Positions 10,647 to 20,345 of a DNA stretch of 64,000 nt are shown piece by piece. The stretch comes from Spirometra erinaceieuropaei (Eukaryota > Platyhelminthes > Cestoda > Diphyllobothriidea > Diphyllobothriidae): the NCBI GenBank assembly GCA_902702965.1, contig CACRXP010000037.1:1427967-1491966 (forward strand), written 5' to 3'. Each line of letters starts with the position of its first letter. Within the stretch, counting starts at the first letter, position 1. The notes under the pieces are model-generated. The model was given only the letters and a program-made list of their open reading frames with translations. It was not told the origin of the DNA and did no database searches. Made by a program: the position numbers and the translations under genes.

Positions 10647-11070
10647 GACGTTTCGGAAGCTGCCGGTCGCCTCCTTGCACCATTTGGAGCTGGAGTTGCA
10701 CACAGACCGGAGGCAACCATCAGGCGTCAGTTAATGAAACCGAAAGACCCACTGCCATGGCCAAAAACGTCTGGAGTCTTTTATCAGATTTGGTGCATTT
10801 GCGGACAAAGCAACTACGTCGGAGAAACCGGAAGACAACTCCAAACGCGAATGGCCGAACACGCTGCAGTGGTGCGGAGAAACGACGCCATCTCTCAAGT
10901 TGCGGCTCATTCGACGGGTCCCGGCCGCACAATAAAGTTTGAGGAGGCCGAAATTCTCGCAAGAGGTGACAACCGCGTGAGCCGGGAGCTGTTTGGGTCA
11001 TGGTTTACCGGCCCTCAGTCCATTAAGGAGTGCAATGACCGTTATCTTCTATATTCGATGCTGAGACTTT
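10647..11070 (+). CDS. PLE GIY-YIG endonuclease domain, 5'-truncated
   Basis: The frame begins right after the inverted arm (DVSEAAGRLLAPFGAGVAHR) and continues to a stop near 11165. It aligns with the same part of the complete copy at 16.9-17.3 kb. The nuclease starts GVFYQIWCICGQSNYVGETG, the GIY-YIG core with its two Cys of the PLE-type finger (CIC), followed by R.LQTRMAEH and a conserved SQVAAHSTGPG. No RT remains. The last part of the frame (after about 11070) runs into the right arm (GGVISHGGGRRGGG) and may not be native. The frame is open, but without RT it cannot move itself. Confidence 0.75.
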
Positions 11071-11451
11071 GCCTAGGCGGAGTAATTAGCCACGGTGGGG
11101 GGAGGAGGGGGGGGGGAGCGGCGGACGCACAAGTGAACACTTTTCCCAGTGCCAGGGTTGGTTAGTCAGATGGTCGAGCAATCATTACACCCACATCCAA
11201 CGCATGGAATGAAATTGCAGCAATTAACGACGCGAATGCCGGCCATCAAACAGTCAGAACACCAAGTACAACGATCCCTGATGAATGGGAGAGCCGTAGC
11301 ATGTCGACTGCATCCTATGAATACTGCAGCCCCCTGTGCGTGAACCGCCCGTATCTCCATTTTGCTCTGAAGATGGATTCGAGTCGGAATCCGGAACGTC
11401 TGGCTGATAAAGCTCTTGTCCCCGTGATCATGTCTTCTTCTTCTTCAAGAC
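11071..11451 (+). repeat. terminal arm (pLTR) of PLE copy, right
   Basis: This is the direct-orientation 3' end. It holds the G-rich tract, then the shared hairpin: CTGAAGA at 11367-11373, T, GGATTC (11375-11380) pairing with GAATCC (11387-11392), then GGAACGTC. The GAAA of other copies reads GGAA here. Ends with TTCAAGAC as the left arm does. Confidence 0.85.
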
Positions 11452-11464
11452 GGTCCAGCTATCG

Positions 11465-11490
11465 TGTGTGTGTGTATGTGTGTGTGTGTT
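11465..11490 (+). repeat. (GT)n microsatellite
   Basis: Two runs of GT units broken by one TA step, just outside the PLE arm. Confidence 0.85.
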
Positions 11491-12080
11491 TGAGGTGTGC
11501 GGGACTTGTGGGTGGGTACTCGCGTTACTGCTGTAGATCAGTTGCAGACTGGTCGGTATAGCTGGACGCTGAACAATTTGACATTGACGAGGATACCCTG
11601 CTGATAGTTTTCAGGCATGAGGGTTTATCCTATTTGGTGTCATCCGCACTTGATCGCGCAGGCACGACCACGATAGTAGCAAGTACCCAATGATAGTGTC
11701 CCGGCAGTTCGCGCCAAATCAAGCAGAGAACATTATAAAAACCCTTACCTTGCAACGTCCCGAAAGCCATGTATCATTTGTGGCTCCATAAGGTGTGCAC
11801 CACACGGCAAACACGTCCAGGCAACTGTCCTTAGCCGACGGACAGAACCAAATGCTGGTGTCTTGCATGTGTTGAAATTCCGTGCATTATTCCCCAGCCA
11901 AGTCTCATTCTCCCCACCTTCAAGCAATTCCTCCTAGAGAGAGGGCGAAATGCACTCCCTTAGGTGGCCCATACTAATTCAGGTCGTCTTCCCACTAGAC
12001 GAAATTTGCAACCACTCACGGAGGAGGTGAAATAGGAGATTAGAAACTTTGCCTTAAAACTGCTGATAATAAACGTCATA
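11491..12080. other. unassigned, no gene seen
   Basis: GC-richer island DNA between PLE and LINE. No family could be named. Confidence 0.3.
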
Positions 12081-12684
12081 GACAAGCTGACCTGGCTTGC
12101 TGGCGCAAACGGCGCAGTCGAAACCGTAAGAAACAGCGACCAATCCCGTTTTCATCCCCATGCCTCCGCATCGGCTGACAGCGTCACACCGCTCACTCTG
12201 GCAGCATAGACATTTCGTTACCCTTTAGGAACTTAAATGTCAAAGGATCCAGAAAGGAGGACAGCTCTGACCGTACGAGAACTGGTCCACTACAAAGTAG
12301 GCACTGCGGCTATCGGTGAGACCCGCATCTTTGAACAGGCACAAGTGGAGCATGTGGGCACTGGATACATCTTTTCTGGAGCGGATGTCCAAATGCAGCG
12401 CGACAGGATGCTGTAGTTTCTTGTGTTGTCAAGAGCGTCATAGTGGGACTGCTTTTCTGTCCGTCGTAGGGCATTAGTGACTGTTTCCAAACCCTCAGCC
12501 TGCCGATCCGTGTGAATAAATTTGTTTCTGACATTTGTGCCCACGCACCCCAATGATAGTCTCCGACCATGTAAAAAAAAACAAGTTGGACAAAGTCCTG
12601 TAGGTCGTCACTGCGACTATGTGAAAGAAATGGAAATTGAATTTTCTCAAGAAATTCAGTGGCACATCGACAGAGATCATGGTG
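12081..12684 (+). pseudogene. decayed RTE-type LINE, AP-endonuclease part (5' segment)
   Basis: In shifting frames the sequence reads as the start of an RTE-type ORF. A LAA(W)-like start near 12207 is followed by PERRTALTVRELVHYKVGTAA (12250-12310), ETRIFEQAQVEHVGTGYIFS, then NKFVSDICAHAP near 12515-12550 and a remnant of the LGDFNARVGTDH motif near 12640-12680. Known for the family: this AP-like endonuclease makes the first nick for target-primed reverse transcription. The conserved Asn/Glu/Asp motifs are partly lost and there are several stops. The segment is cut off by the PLE at 12685. Confidence 0.65.
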
Positions 12685-13285
12685 ACTTGAAGTAGAAGAG
12701 ATCTCTGGAACAAGAGGTCTATTCGTCCTGACCTTTTGGATTCGCGCACGAACCCATCATCAAAGACAGTTAGAGGTACGGGAAGTCGCAGTATTTATAG
12801 GATGCAGTCGCTATGCTATGGCATACCTATGATACTTGACCGCTCTCCCCTTCATCGGTGATTGCTGTCCGCTGGTGCGTTAATTATTTAGTAGCCGGCA
12901 TTCCAGATGTTAATTGTTAAAATTTAATTACCCGTGTGGTAGTTTGGCTTAATGATTGCTCGACCACCTGGCCCATCGGCCTGAGCGCTCCCCGAATGGT
13001 TTTCTTTGACCAGGCTATGCCTCAGCACGAAATATGGAGTGGGGGTGTCGTTGCACTTGTCGACAGACTGAGGTCCCGTAAACTATGTGTCAAGCAAATC
13101 GCGGCTCACGCGAGAAGTTCGACCTCCTCAACTTTAAATGTGCGTGCGGATCTTGTCGAATGGGCCGCGGCTTGCGATTTGGCGACTTCCTGTGCACGAA
13201 TCTCCCGTATCTCTTACTGTCTCTGATGATGGGCTCGGACGTGAATCGGGAACGTCAGGCGAATTAAGTTATTGTTTCTGCGATC
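12685..13285 (+). mobile_element. truncated PLE with inverted arm, inserted in a LINE
   Basis: The left part (about 12685-12975) is a diverged minus-strand pLTR. It aligns with 10290-10560 (shared blocks AGGATGCAGTCG, GCCGGCATTC, TTAATTG, TAATGATTGCTCGACCA). The middle (about 13050-13185) is a GIY-YIG remnant on the plus strand with KQIAAHARSS where other copies read SQVAAHSTGP. The right end has CTGATGA at 13223-13229 and GGGAACGTCAGG. The antisense hairpin in the left arm lies near 12736-12763. The layout equals the 10.3-11.5 kb copy but is older. LINE endonuclease sequence flanks both sides, so the PLE landed in a LINE. Confidence 0.65.
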
Positions 13286-13685
13286 GCTACCACCTCTTAG
13301 TAACTAGTTCCTGGAGCTCGCATCTTCGTTTGCATCGACAGACCATACTTCCTGGGGAGCTTCATAGGTCGCTAGGAATCAGCAGCGACAGCAACAATGT
13401 CCATCTCTAACTGCAGGCTTGTAAAGAACACACTCTTCTGACCAAAACCTTCTGCCTTCCGGTCCGGGAGAATGCGACGTGAATGCATCCGCGCTTGTGT
13501 CATTGACATCTGCTGAATTACTTCGTCATTCCAAAGCGCAGCCAGCCAGATATGTTACTGACCAAGACCACGTGTGGTACCTACTGCCGGACGAACCACC
13601 GCCTCCAAGATTTAGCTTTGAGTGCAACTACACATCCGACCGCAATGTAAGCCAACACCAGATAAGTTTGGTGTAGAAAACGGTT
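13286..13685 (+). pseudogene. decayed LINE AP-endonuclease (3' segment)
   Basis: It continues the same domain after the PLE: a DFNARVGTDH-like region near 13320-13350, then LQACKEHTLLTKTFCLPVRE and the ATWMHPR-type motif (here with a stop) at about 13417-13490, then a worn TDHRL-like motif (TNHRL) near 13590. In intact RTE proteins the last is part of the catalytic D..H region. Several stops are present. The RT part is not found downstream. Confidence 0.6.
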
Positions 13686-14139
13686 GATCGAATTCACCAG
13701 GGCGAAAGAAGGGTCGCACATAAGAATATTCGCATCCCGGTCAAGCGGACGGTGAATCATTTGCTATAGTCGGGTACGTAAAGTGGAAAAAGAACGTATA
13801 CGTGGAACGAGTAGACGGGCTTTAACTTTTTCGCCGAGCATACTCTGAGCCTCGACTTGGACAATTTGACAATGCATAAATGGGGAGAGAGAGAATGGAC
13901 CCGGCATGGCGAATCGACCAGCATGGAGGAGCAGTGCGTTCCTTACATTGGTAATGTTGACGAGCTTGAATTTATCACGATGCTTAAAGAGTCGTGAATT
14001 AGAAGGTCACCACTTCGTAGGGGACATGCCACGACGACTTCTTCTCAATGTGGCCTTTAGTACACTGACTTATTTGGTCTGTTATATCGAGGCTGGATAC
14101 GGGGTCTTGTGGTACACTGTAGATATTCTATTTGGCCTT
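13686..14139. other. no gene recognised
   Basis: Mixed composition. Open frames are short and unremarkable. Confidence 0.3.
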
Positions 14140-14255
14140 GGCAGTCACTGACTCCCTCACCTATCTCCGGTCGTTTTGACTTTGTTTCGCCATCGGAGCA
14201 AGACAGGTGGGGAAAATGAGAGCGAGTTGGATTTTCCCAGGTTTGTTCCAAATCC
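14140..14255 (+). repeat. repeat R1, copy 3 (diverged)
   Basis: The stretch CTCACCTATCTCCGGTCG, then TTTTGACTTTGTTTCGCCAT, then CAGGTGGGGAAAATGAGAGCG follows the R1 order seen at 46.1 kb (CCTCCGGTCTTTTTAACTCTG, GTGGGGGAGGAGAAGGGCG). The 3' part is not preserved. Confidence 0.35.
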
Positions 14256-15457
14256 GAAACAATTTAAGCGTAAACCACAACTGCATTCAATCTATGGGGT
14301 ACGCAGTGGAGGGCCGGAGACGGTCGAGCTGTCGTGTGTGGACATATGTACGCATATATAATAGCGTAGTGGGCATGCTGGTGAATGTGCTCGAATAGAA
14401 AAATGCCTGATAGTAAATGAACATGTATTATGAGCCTTATTGCAACTCCCTTGCGAAGGAGGTAAGTAGCAACTATGCTTCATGCACCACTGGTTGGCTT
14501 AGTGCATCCGCATGTTTATATGCATGCGGAGATCAGACTTGGTTACTACTATATGTGGGCATGCCGCCCAGACGAATGTGGCATATCATATAAACTGACG
14601 TTGTATTCTGCGCTAAACTGCTTTGTAATATGTCACAAGTTTAGATTTATAGTTGTCTTACCTTGATGAGGTTAGATAGTTATTTGGAAATCACGGCGGA
14701 TCAGAAAAAAATTCAGGTTAATCCGAGAGGATTAAATGCTGAAGCCTCTGCCTTTCCTGGCCGACATCTGCGTAAAGCCGAATGTTAATCCCTTGGCAAA
14801 TTAATTAAGCCGAAAAGACAAGTGTGGTGAATTAATGAGGTCATCTGCAGTTAGCTCTCTTGTAGGAAACCATGTTATCGCTCGGGCTGATCTCCTGAAT
14901 GCATCAGTTGGCAAATAAAAGATGATGAGTGATCCTCGAAAAGAGTCTAGGTGTACGTAGTGTTTCCCACTTGTGTATGTTAACAGAAGACCGACTCTCT
15001 GTCAGTCGTCTTTTGAGACAGAACACCAGACTGCCTGTAGGAGTGGTACGAAGACCTTTGTTAGCAATTTAAGAGAAAGTGAGGACATAGAAGAATTTTA
15101 CAAATTCCATGAGCTATACCTTTGAAAATGGAAATGTACTTGCTCACCAAACTCATGCCTGGGGTTTGCGGAACCTAAAATCTTGCTTTAACGGGTGCGG
15201 TTTTACTAAGGCATTTGATAACTAATCTCTTAACAATTTAGGATATCCAATCATCTTTCCTTTGTCCCATGAATTTACTAGGTGGACATATTGGCATACG
15301 TGCGTTTGCATATGAAGCAAATGTGTCATTTTGTTCAAACACGCAATTTAAACAAAGAAATTCAAGATCTATGCAACTTCGACAAATTAGCAAATTCCAG
15401 TCTTATGTCGAACACATGTGAGAACGGATGGAAGCGAATATGCGAATCCCAGGTTCT
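14256..15457. other. no gene recognised
   Basis: Open frames below 75 codons, none with splice signals or family resemblance. Confidence 0.35.
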
Positions 15458-15527
15458 TGTTGTAAAGAAGATGAAGACCCGATCTCTGGGACAGTGGGTT
15501 TATTAGTCTGAGCTTTCGGTCTCGTAC
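15458..15527 (-). repeat. left 70-bp inverted arm of the nearly intact PLE
   Basis: This is an exact reverse complement of 17500-17569, compared base by base with no difference. It ends at GTAC, which lies in the loop of the terminal hairpin, so this arm holds only one half of that hairpin. Right after it the polyprotein frame begins. Confidence 0.95.
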
Positions 15528-17371
15528 CGGCCGAATTTATCGCCGCACTTGAAGCCAGGTTGGTAAGAACCAACGCGACCGACGAGGCTAAACACACCGT
15601 ACGCCAAAAAGTCACCTCCCTACTGCTGACGAACAGGCCCATCAATAAGATGTCGCCCGCAGAAATAGAAGCAATGAAGGAATTAAAAATGGACAGAAAT
15701 ATAATAGTGCTGCCAGCCGACAAAGGAAGAGCAACCGTCGTAATGAACCGCGTTGACTACAATGAAAAGGCACAAGCCCTCCTAGACGACCAACAGTCCT
15801 ACAAGTCCACGCCTCCCTCGAGAGCCAAATCGATGATTGGTCAACTAACTGGACTCCTGAACCGACTCAAGCGAAACAGTGCTATATCGCTGGACGAATG
15901 GCGACAGATGAAACCAACGGACACGGCACTGGCCCGGTTTTATGGATTACCCAAAATCCACAAGCCCAATGTTCCCCTTCGACCAATCGTTGCCTTGAAA
16001 GGCAGCTCCACTTACAATCTATCCAAGTGGATGGCCCGAAAACTTAACTTTCTCCGAGAAGGCTCAAGGACCTCCAACAATTCGGCCTCCAGATTCCTGG
16101 CCGACATCCGAGGAAAAGTTGTCCGACCGGAGCAGATCATGGTGTCCTTTGATGTGGTTTCATTATTCACGTCCATCCCACCGGACCTGGCACGCGACGT
16201 TCTTCGCAAACGACTCGAAGAGAATTACGACGAGACGAACAAACCCCTAAAAATCGACCACTTACTGCAATTGTTTGCTTTCTGCCAACAAACCTTCTTC
16301 ACCTTCAATGGCAGAACATACGAGCAGATCAAAGGAACGCCAATGGGTTCGCCAATATCCAGCCTGGTTGCAGAACTAGTCCTGCAGGAACTGGAAAAAG
16401 TCGCCTTCGACCACTATGAACCTGCATTTTGGCGCCGGTACGTGGACGACACGTTCGTCCTAATTGAAAGGAGCAGACTGGCCGACTTCCAAGACCTGCT
16501 CAACAGCATCTTCCCAGACATCCAGTTCACAAGGGAAGAAGAGCATGCCGAACAGCTGCCTTTCCTTGACGTTCTCGTCACACGCACACCCAACGGCGAA
16601 CTTAACACCACGGTGTACAGAAAGGCGACTAACACGACTCAGATTCTCAACTACCACAGCAACCACCCAATGACGCATAAACGCAGCTGTGTTAGGACAC
16701 TCTTCTAGAGAGTAAAAACGCACTGCAGTGAACCAGAGGGACGAGTACGAGAACTTCGGCATCTTCGGGACGAACTGGCAAGGAATGGATACCCGAACAG
16801 CTTCGTCAGCCGCTGCCTCCGCACGCGCCCACGGCGAACAACCGGAGGAGAGCCACCAACACTCTGGCACCCTCTGCCATATATAAAGAACGTATCCGAA
16901 GCGATGGAACGTATCGCTGGAGAGCTCGGCGTGGGTATCGCTCACCGTCCGACAGCGACCATGTGCAGCAAAATCATGCAAGTGAAGGATCGCCTAGACG
17001 TGGGTGAACAATCGGGCGTCGTCTATCAGATCCCATGTCGGGACTGCCCTCGCCACTACACTGGACAAACCGGACGACGACTTAGCTCACGGATAACGGA
17101 GCACAAACGGGCGGTCCGGAGAGGCGACCCGTTGTCTCAGGTCGCCACTCACACCCTGGAGGAAGGCCACGAATTCAACTTTGCGAGCACGCGGATAGTG
17201 GCGCGGGCCAGCAATAAGACAGGACGAGAACTGTTAGAGGCCTGGGTGTCTGACACCAACGCTATCAACAGGCACGTTGATATACCCCCCTGCTATCACG
17301 CGCTCCGTTCCCGCGGCCAAGGGGCGAGACCCAATTTCCAGCCAAGGGTGCACGCAGTCACGCCACCGTGA
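15512..17371 (+). pseudogene. PLE polyprotein (RT + GIY-YIG), one in-frame TAG
   Basis: One frame is open from 15512 to 17371 except for a single TAG at 16706-16708. Element sequence starts at 15528 (PAEFIAALEARLVRTNATDE), so the protein N-terminus is missing. RT motifs in order: RFYGLPKIHKPNVPLRPIV (15930-15990), motif A MVSFDVVSLFTSIP (16140), motif B GTPMGSPISSL (16330), motif C RYVDDTFVL (16437), motif D LPFLDVLV (16555), then TVYRKATNTTQILNYH. After the stop the frame goes on through a basic linker into the GIY-YIG domain: VVYQIPCRDCPRHYTGQTGR at about 17010, with the PLE Cys pair CRDC, then SSRITEHKRAV and SQVATHTLEEGHEF. The family encodes RT plus endonuclease as one protein of about 700-850 residues. 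The TAG follows SCVRTLF, where related copies continue. Very few other defects suggest recent insertion. Confidence 0.9.
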
Positions 17372-17483
17372 GACGGCGTGGGACGCAACTTATCGCGAAT
17401 ACCACCCTCTGCACTCATATCTCCCCCCCCTTCATGGCGTGACTACAAAAAACCACTCATTTGATGTTGCCTTCTCACAGTCT

Positions 17484-17513
17484 CTGACGATGGCCTCCTG
17501 TACGAGACCGAAA
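17484..17513 (+). ncRNA. hammerhead-like hairpin at PLE 3' end
   Basis: CTGACGA (17484-17490), T, GGCCTC (17492-17497), loop CTGTAC, GAGACC (17504-17509), GAAA (17510-17513). The stem has five pairs and one C-A mismatch. CUGANGA and GAAA are the two invariant strands of the hammerhead core, and PLE terminal repeats are known to carry hammerhead ribozymes. One extra base sits between CUGANGA and the stem, and stems I and III could not be assigned, so activity is unproven. Confidence 0.4.
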
Positions 17514-17569
17514 GCTCAGACTAATAAACCCACTGTCCCAGAGATCGGGTCTTCATCTTCTTTACAACA
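17500..17569 (+). repeat. right 70-bp arm of the nearly intact PLE
   Basis: Exact inverted match to 15458-15527. It contains the 3' half of the hairpin and ends CTTTACAACA. Confidence 0.95.
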
Positions 17570-19035
17570 TATGAGAACATACCTCTCTCAGCGTAACAGA
17601 AATTGAAATTAGGATCTCTATTTCATTCGTTGAAATTAGACGAGTAATAGCGATGCGCTCATAGGACGAATGACGTTTTCACTAACTAATCTCAGCGTCT
17701 AGAAGGACCTGCACCAGTTTACCAGATCCACAACACTTTGCCAAACCACCGCACGATACTCAGTTATATTTTTGTCTGCATGCAATGCGTGAGCACGTAA
17801 TGGTGAAAAACTGCGAAGTTATTAGACTTTAATCGACGTTCTTTCCCCCTTTGGGACCATTGAGCGCATATGACAAAATAGCAGCCGTTAATTCTCACTA
17901 TAGTTAGACCTACGTCTGGGAAGTTTTTAAGAAAAATAGTTGGAACAGTAACCAATCCTAATCAACCAGCAATTAGAATCTGTATGCATCAGGATTCGCC
18001 TTTCTAAAAATGTGACAAGCAGGTCTTTGGGCCGTTGCGATAAGCGCCTAAAATTGACCAAATGTTCTTAGTTGCATGTAAAGATGGAAATTTCTTGTTC
18101 CTTTGCGGTCGTTGGCATTAGTGACGTCTTACTGTTCGGCTTATATTTGCCAGCGAAGTATCCGGTACGACTGTATACCTATTATAAACTGTCTACGAGA
18201 TTCAAATAACGTGAAAAGTTGACAGAGAGTCTCAATTACTAACTTTCAGAAACATATATAACTTCGAAACAAATCGACTCAGAAGCCGAAGATAGGTAAT
18301 CAAAAGCTGCATTTCAACGAGACCAGTAGTATATCGGCCTACCCAACTTGCAAAATATCTGCGGCTAATTCAGTTATTAAGAATCAGAGATCTATTATCC
18401 GTCTACTGTACAGAGCTACAGATATCATATGGTTGGTATTTGCCCTAGATTATTCAATAGTCAAAATATCAATCTGTATTTTAGAAGGGTTTCCCTAAAC
18501 AGCTGAAAAAAGACAAACAGCTGACGACCGTTACCAATTCACGGAACGTCAATAAGTCGATTCACCTGCGCTACACAGTCTACCAAGCATTTAATATATC
18601 CGGTTTCATTCACGCCAAAAGTATAATGACAGCTTTCTAGGAAAGATGTTTCGAGCGTACATTTGTTCGTGTCGTTCTACTTCGGAAATCCTTTTAGACG
18701 TCGCATGGCTGCATATGCTTAATTGAAGTAGACGAGCGCTACAAAGATGACGGACACTGGAAGGGTTACATGCTGCATAGTTGTAGTAATCGGCCATTTA
18801 TATTATAACCGTTATTGAGGAAGACGTATGGGTTTAAAAGGAATCCACTTGATTAATATGTAGCTGCTTTAGAAGCCAACAAACTTGGCGGGACATAGAA
18901 GGCAGAAATAGCTGTTTCCGTTAGGATTGGTACTGGAAGACGGGTCGACCACCCAGAAAACATAGCCTGAGTATGGACTTTCGAACCAACGTAAAGATTA
19001 ATTAAGTCGGTTGTAAAACTAATCATCGTACAGCA
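17570..19035. other. AT-rich intron-like region
   Basis: No convincing gene. A minus-strand stretch at 18885-18966 has an AG acceptor (CATACTCAG) and an open frame reading GYVFWVVDPSSSTNPNGNSY, which could be a small host exon with phases 1 to 2. Its donor (AA/GTTTGT) is weak and its phase does not fit the neighbouring exons directly. Confidence 0.3.
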
Positions 19036-19039
19036 CAAT

Positions 19040-19310
19040 TCTATGATAATTCAATTACCACAGGATGCCGGCTTTTGAACCAACTTCTTTCCGGATGCAT
19101 GCGAGGAAAAAATGGCCACTTAAGAAGCATACATTTTTCTCCTTGATTTTCAATGCTCTGAAAATTTCAATTACATTTTCTAGAAAGCATGCATAAAAAT
19201 ATTTATACTGTTACTCATTCGGTAGAAAATGACGTCATCTTCCAGTTATACACACGAAGGAAGGGTATAATGCGGCTTTAAAAACTTTCCATTTGTGAGG
19301 GTTTTTAATA
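19040..19310 (+). repeat. AT-rich family R2, plus copy of inverted pair 1
   Basis: It shares AGGATGCCGGCTTTTGAA, GGCCACTTAAGAAGCATACA, TTGATTTTCAATG and AAGGGTATAATGCGGCTTT with other R2 copies in the same order (at 30.8 kb: GACGTCAGGTTTTGAATAC, ACCTAAATAGCATACA, TTGATTTTCGATG, ATATATAATTAGG). No coding capacity. Confidence 0.55.
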
Positions 19311-19519
19311 CAGTTAAGTGGCTGCTCATAAAACGGCATGTCTGCATTTTCTAATGTGGCGTGTGAAGTTAACAACGCGGTTCAAATCTATTGCTATGTT
19401 TAATGAATTTCATATAGCCTCCTCTTGATACTGTAGAGAAATATGGTTTCGGTACTCGGAAAATTTGCGACTTTTAGTATGCAAATCCTGATTATAATTG
19501 TAACAGCAGGTCGGGTTCA

Positions 19520-19895
19520 AAACTATTCGGGAATTCGAAAAATATTTAAAAATCGAATTATACCTTTTCTTTGAGCACTCAGTTGGATGAAGATACAATT
19601 TCCTACCGAGTGAACATTTTTTGTGCATGTTTTTTATTAAAGATAATGACATATTTAATAGCATCTAAATCAATGATAAAAATGCATGCCACATAAGTAG
19701 TCATTTTTGTGCAGAGCATAGTTTTCGCATGCAGCCAAAAAGACGTTCAATCGATAGCCGGCATCCTGAGGCAACTGAATTACTATAGGATTATGCGGCA
19801 GGTTGATCAGTTTTGTAACCCTGCGTAATAAATCTTTTCGAAACAAAAACGTATTTTGGAATTTCGGTTGACATCTCAGGAGTTAGCCCACCTAC
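19520..19895 (-). repeat. R2, minus copy of inverted pair 1
   Basis: Its reverse complement reads TGAGATGTCAACCGAAATTCC, CCGCATAATCCTATAGTAATTC, CAGGATGCCGGCTATCGATTG, GACTACTTATGTGGCATGCAT and GGTATAATTCGATTTTTAA, the R2 order. It faces the plus copy at 19.04 kb across a spacer of about 200 bases. Confidence 0.55.
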
Positions 19896-20345
19896 TTTAA
19901 TTAAGAATGAGCTATATATCTCTGTGACGCAAGCTCATACTGCCAACATTATCTGTTAATTTAGGCATAACTAATATATTTTTGCCTGGGGCAAAAATTT
20001 CCAGATTGTTTGCAAATTTCGGTCTTACCCTACAGAGGGCAAGTCAGGTCAAGTCGTCTAACCGCACAACTCAATCAGTCTTAAACTTGTTTGATGAAAT
20101 TGATATTTGAGAGAGACGGTGCACTGGATGCGATTGAATGGGACTTGCATTTTGAGTAGTTTCATATTATCGTTCCTGAGCAATCTAAGCGGAACCTTTC
20201 TGGCCAGCAATGGCTTAGTTCCCCCAGCAGGCTCACGAACTGTTAGGTGTTCACATTAGGGAAAATCATTTAGAGAACACTAACGTCTGCTATAACTGAC
20301 CAGTTCTAGTTTTTTGCATGGGTAAAAATAAAAAAAAAGGTTTGA
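19896..20345. other. no gene seen
   Basis: AT-rich sequence between two repeats. Confidence 0.3.

Noticed and set aside
10647..11165. GIY-YIG frame as a host structure-specific nuclease such as SLX1
   Set aside because: It aligns with the PLE copy at 16.9-17.3 kb, lies between PLE arms and lacks the RING-like finger region of SLX1.
15458..17569. Arms taken as retroviral-type LTRs
   Set aside because: They are inverted, only 70 bp, and the RT (YVDD with GIY-YIG) is Penelope-type without integrase, protease or gag.
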